From: Vibrio sp. MEBiC08052
Lineage (GTDB): Bacteria; Pseudomonadota; Gammaproteobacteria; Enterobacterales; Vibrionaceae
Direction: 5' to 3'
Assembly: GCF_001506075.1 (NCBI RefSeq)
Contig: NZ_KQ947475.1
Location: 785,799 to 849,798 of the forward strand
Length of the DNA stretch: 64,000 bases
The translations under genes were made by a program, and so were the position numbers. Positions 55,601 to 61,600 of this stretch are shown here, one piece after another. Numbering within the stretch: the first letter of the stretch is position 1; each line of letters begins with the position of its first letter. The notes beneath the pieces were generated by a model. The model had not been told where the DNA came from. It worked only from the letters and a program-made list of their open reading frames with translations, and searched no databases.

Positions 55601-58600
55601 CGCGAAGACGGCAGCATTGAATATCTGGGGCGGACGGATTTTCAGGTTAAAGTCCGTGGTTTACGGATTGAGTTAGGGGAAATTGAAGCTGCGATTCTCG
55701 CGCTGGACTTCGTCAAAGAGGTGCTGGTGACCGCTCCGGATCAGCAGACGTTAGCCGCTTATGTGGTGATTGACGGCGATGAGCCTGACTGGGCGCAGTG
55801 GCAGACACTACTTGCCCCTCATTTACCGGCTTATATGATTCCGGCGGTGTTTGTCCGTCTGGACGCGATGCCGGTCAATGCCAACGGCAAAGCGGATCGT
55901 AAAGCCCTGCCTGAGATTGATCTGGCACGTCAGAATGCCGGTGAGTATGTTGCACCACAGTCTCCGCGTGAAGTACAACTGGCACAAGTGTTTGCTGAGG
56001 TACTGCGGCTTGATACGGTCAGCATCGAAGATAATTTCTTTGCGCTGGGCGGTGATTCGATCATGAGTCTTCAGGTGGTCGCCAAAGCCCGGGCGCACGG
56101 ATTAGCGATTGAACCGAAGCAAGTGTTTCAATATGCCACGGTCAAAGCGCTGGCCACTGTTGCCCGTGTCAGTGAACAGACTGATTTTGCGGCTGATACG
56201 TATTATGGGGACACACAACCGAGTGCGATTCAGCACTGGTTCCTCACGCAGAACCTGCCCAATCCGAACCAGTTCAATCAGGCTGTTTTACTCGCAAGCA
56301 CAGCCGATATTCAACCTGCATTGGTAGAACAGACACTGACGGGGCTGTTACAGGCGCATCCGCTGCTTGCTGCTTGCTTTACCCGGAATTCGGATGGTCA
56401 ATGGATTCAGTCGATTCCTTATCCAAATCAGATCACCGCCGAACAACTGGCGTTTCAATCCCTTGAATGGCAGAGCTCAGCGGAAGAATCACTCCAAGTC
56501 CGCATCGACCAACTGTGTCAGCAAACGCAGTCGGCGCTGTCGATCGAAGAGGGACGGCTGTTCCGGGCGGTATTGGTGCGTATTGTCGATGATGCAACAG
56601 CGGCTTGTTCGTACCGACTGTTACTGGTGGCACACCATCTGGTGATTGATGCCGTTTCGTGGCGGATTTTATTTGAGACGTTAAGCCAAGGATATTCACA
56701 ACTAGCCGCTGATGCCGACGGGCAAGGGGGGCTGTCCTTACCGGGACAGACGGCGCAACAGGTGCTTCAGCAAGGCGGGATTTTCCAAGCTCAGACCTTG
56801 CCATATAAAGGCTGGGTGGCGCAGTTTGCCGCGTGCTTCGGCTCTCCTGCCACGGCTACCGGCTTACAGGGACAGACGCCAGAGCAAGAAGACTTGCAGG
56901 GACAGACGGTTGAACTGGCGGATGAACAAAACACCGGACTGAACGCATGGCAAGCGTGGACGGCACAGCCCGAGGTTCAGCAGGCCTTACAGGTCAATTA
57001 TCCGCTGGCGACGCAGCCGCTGTTTCCGCAGCAACCCATTGGGATCGCAGCGCTGGAACGGTTTGAACTGTCGCAACACACCACGCAAGCGCTGTTTGAG
57101 CGCATTGCTCCGGCGGTGAAAGCCAATGGCGAAGAGGTTTGTCTGACGGCCTTGGCGCACGCTTTGTGGCAATGGAGCGGACAGCCGAACCATCTGATCC
57201 AGTTGGAAGGTCATGGCCGGGATCAATTGGATCTCGATGTCAGTCAGACTCTGGGGTGGTTTACCCGGATTTATCCGGCGCTGATTAGTGCCGCGGTGAC
57301 ACCGGATCAATCGTGGCACCAAGCGTTGCTCTCGAATCGCGCGGCACTGAGCCATAACCCGGAACGTCAACAGGCAGTGCCATTTCTATCGATTCAGTCA
57401 CAACTGACCGAGTTGTCTGCGGCACAGGGGCAACCGACGTTGGTATTCAATTATCTGGGGCAACTTGATCTGATATCCACAGAGCGTGACGGGGAGGCTT
57501 TGTTCTGCAAAGCGCCTGAATCGTTATCGGCATTCCGGGATGAACAAAATCCCCGTTATTGGCCGATCGAAATCAATGCGTTTGTCCAGCAGGGACAGTT
57601 GGTGGTCAATATTCAGTATGCCGCACAATGGTTATCTCAGACTGAAGCACAGCGGCTCGCAACGCTGCTGGCTGACAGCCTTCAATCTCTGGCGGATAGT
57701 AATGAGACGGCGACTGGGGCTATTGCCGCAGATTACCCATTGGCGAAGGTCAATGATGCACAGGTGCAGGTGATTGTCCGTCAGGCTGAACGTCAGGGAA
57801 TGGCGGTTGACGATTTGTATACTCTGTCTCCGGCGCAGCAGGGGATGTACTTCCACTGTCTTGATTATCCGGATGCTTACATCAGCCAGAGCGTGGTGAC
57901 ATGCCGGGGGCCACTGCACAAAATGCATTTTCAGCAGGCATGGCAAAATGCAGTCAACCGCCATACCGCTTTGCGGACTTGCTTTATTTGTGACGGAGTT
58001 GATGAGCCGCATCAATTGGTGCTACGGCCATTACGGGGACAGACGCCTAAAGGTCAGTCTTTACAGAGGTTACAAGGACAGTCGTTACAGGGACAGACAC
58101 CGCAAATGCCGTTGGTGTTTGACGAATATGATGCATCATCACTGACCAAGTCTGAGCGTCAGCAACAGTTACACCGGTTGCAGCAACAAGCGCGGGAACA
58201 GTTGGATCTCGAACAAGCGCCGCTGATGCGACTGGCGCTGGTGCGCTGGCCCGATACCGCAGACGGACAAGCCGATTATCGGCTGATCTGGACGATTCAC
58301 CATTTGATTATGGATGGCTGGTGTCTGCAACGGCTGGTGGGGGAAGTGATGGCGGATTACCGTGCGTTGGTGAAAGGCGAACCTTTACCTAATATCGCCG
58401 GATCGGCTTATCGCGACTTTATTGCATGGCTGGGTGAATCTGAACGTACCACCGATGCAAAAGCATATTGGCACCATGCGCTGGCAGGGTTCGAGCAAGG
58501 TAAATCACTTCCCGCACCCATGGCAGATGTGTCAGTGCGTTCAACAGCAACGTTCCATACGCAGTCGCTGGGTGAGTCACTCAGTGCTTCACTGAGCAAC

Positions 58601-61600
58601 TGGGCGCGAACCCAAGGGGTCACGCTGAATACTGTGATTCAGGGATTGTGGGGGCTGGTCTTATCTCGTTATCTGGCAACCGATGATGTGGTGTATGGGG
58701 TGACAACATCCGGGCGTCCGGCGGATCTCGCCAATGCAGACGGGATTATGGGCGTCTTTATCAATACTTTGCCGCTGCGCTTACGGACTGAGGCCGATAC
58801 CTCGCTGGGAGACTGGCTGGACGCATTGCAAGATCAGAACCTGCATATGCGTGATTACGAACAGACACCGTTGGCGAATATTCAGCGTTACGCAGCGCTA
58901 TCCGGCAACGGCCCTCTGTTTGACAGCCTGTTGGTGTTTGAAAATCTGCCGGTGTCCGATTCGACACCGATTGACGGACTCTCTCTCACTCTGGATGCGC
59001 ATCATGTGGAGAATAATTTTCCGCTGACATTACGAGTGGTGCCAAGAAAGAATCTGCAATTTGATCTGCTGATGAACCCACAGCAGGTGGATGCGGCATT
59101 GATGCCCGGGCTGGTCAGTCAGTTGATCCGTTGGATTGAGCGCGTGACTACTGATCCGCAATCACAGCAGCAATCGCTGATAACCTTGATACGTCGCTGG
59201 TCTGAGGCGCAATCTTCATCTACGGCACAGATGACGCAAGAGGCGCTGGATCATGCCAGTCCGGTACAATCCCTCAGTCTAGTACAATCTGAACATGCAC
59301 TGGCACGGATACAAAAGCAGGCAAGGGAGGCGACTGCGCTGACGTTTTATTCCGACCACACAGCGCTGACGCAATGGTCGTATCAGACGTTGCTCTCTCA
59401 GGCCGGACAACTGGCGCAGCAATTACCTAGGGTAAATCGGCCCGAGGTGAATGGGGCTGATGTGAATGGTGATGCGCCGGTCATCGCTATCTGTATGCCA
59501 AGACAGATGGAACAAATTGTCGCGATGCTGGCGGTCTGGTATCAGGGGGCTGCGTGGGTGTGTATTGACCCGGAACTGCCATTTTCCCGGATTCAGCACA
59601 TCATCGACGATGCGCGGCCTGCTTATATTATTGGCGGTGAAATGCCAAGCTGGGTCAGTGACTGGGGAGACGGCCGGTGGGGCGTCTGTCCTCGCAACGA
59701 TTCCTCCGGTGATTGGGGCGTCTGTCCCCGTAACGACGCTGGTCAAGTGCTGTCGCATCATTCATGTGCGTGGATCGATATCATGGCACTGAATTTAGGC
59801 GATGATGTGACACCATCACCAATGTCGTTGCCACCATTGCCGCAGTTAACCGCGCAGGACACCGCGTATTTGGTTTATACCTCGGGCTCAACGGGTAAAC
59901 CGAAAGGGGTACAAGTGAGCCACGGCAATCTGCTCAGTTATGTCGATGCTTTGTTTGAGCGCGTATCACTGACAGCGGATGCGACGATGACGACGTTTGC
60001 GACCGTGGCAGCGGATCTGGGCTTCACGTGTGTACTGGCCTCGCTATGCAGTGGCCGGACGTTGCGTTTGTTGCCTCCGAATGATTATTTTGATCCTGAA
60101 GCCTTGGCCGGGCGGCTGGCACAACACCCGGTGGATGTGCTGAAGATTGCTCCGTCACATCTGAAAGCGCTTCTGGCGGTTGCGGAGCCGCAACGGTTAT
60201 TGCCGCAGCAGTGTCTGATTGTCGGCGGAGAATCCTTGGATGTGACACTGTGGACACAATTACGTGCGTTTGCACCGACGATGACTATCGTCAATCACTA
60301 TGGCCCGACAGAAACCACCATCGGTTGTTGCGCGACTGAGCTCCGCTCGCAGGCTGACCTCGGCTCTATTGGGACCCCCTTGAAAAACAGTGTGGCTTAT
60401 GTGGTTGATGAAGCCGGATTACCCGTGGCTAACTGGGTGGCTGGTGAGCTATGGATTGCGGGGGCCGGGGTTGCATCTGGCTATTTGAACCGGCCGGATA
60501 ACACCGCCAGACAGTTCAGCCGTACCGATGTGCTGGGTTTGAGTGAGCCATCTATGGCATTGCCGCTGTATAAAACCGGTGACCGCGTGGTGCGAGGGGC
60601 ACAGGGCGAACTGCGCTATCTGGGGCGTCAGGATGATCAGGTGAAAATCCGCGGCTTCCGGGTTGAGCTGGGTGAAGTGCGTGCCACGTTACAAGCGATG
60701 CCTGATGTTGAAGATGCTGTGGTGCTGGCGGTTGACGGACCGAGTGGTCAACGTCTGGCTGCGGCTGTGATATTAGCCAATCAGGACGAATCTCAGCCGC
60801 GCCGGTTAAAACAGCTCGAAATTGCGCTGGAAGGATTACTGCCGGATTATATGGTACCGCGATTGTGGCAAGTGTTGACTCAGTTCCCGTTACAGAAAAA
60901 CGGCAAACTGGATCGACAGGCACTGGCATCAAGGATGGTGGCACCTGACGTGACATTTTCAGATGAAGCGGAGACAGCTCAGACGCAACCTGACAGCGAA
61001 CCGAAGTTGCCGGCTAAAGCTGCAACCGATGTGGTGCTCAGCGATCTGTGGGAGAGCCTGCTTAAGATCCGGCCACAAGCGGAAGATAACCTGTTTGCGC
61101 TGGGCGCGGATTCAATTGTCTGCCTGCAATTTATTGCCAAAGCGCGCCAGAACGGTTTCAAACTGACACCGAAACAGATTTATGCCGCCCCGACAGTTGC
61201 CGCTTTAACGACCCTTCTGGCTGAGCAAGCCGGTGAGTCTGACTGCGCGACACCGGAGACAGCACCGGCCGAGAGCAAGCGCACAGTTGATGTTCCGGTT
61301 GGTAAGAAGGCGTCCGTTGCTGAGGGGAGCGTAACTGCAGCATCCGTAACTGAAGCATCTGTTGCAGCATCATCTCCGGAGAGTGAGACGCCATCGATTA
61401 CGGAGACATTGCTGTCTCTCTGGTCTGCATTACTCCGGCAACCGGTGTCTGTTAGCGATAATTTCTTCACCCTCGGCGGAGATTCAATTATTGCCTTGCA
61501 ACTGGTGGCCCGGGCGCGTCAGCACGGGCTGGTGATTACGCCGAAAATGCTTTACGCGACACCGACCATTGCTGAACTGGCAGTGACACTCGGTGAAACA

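Noticed and set aside
57590..57604. CAGGGACAGTTGG in the NRPS3 E domain
   Set aside because: It encodes QQGQLVVNIQY, a normal strand of the domain; no GAC follows and no insertion is evident.
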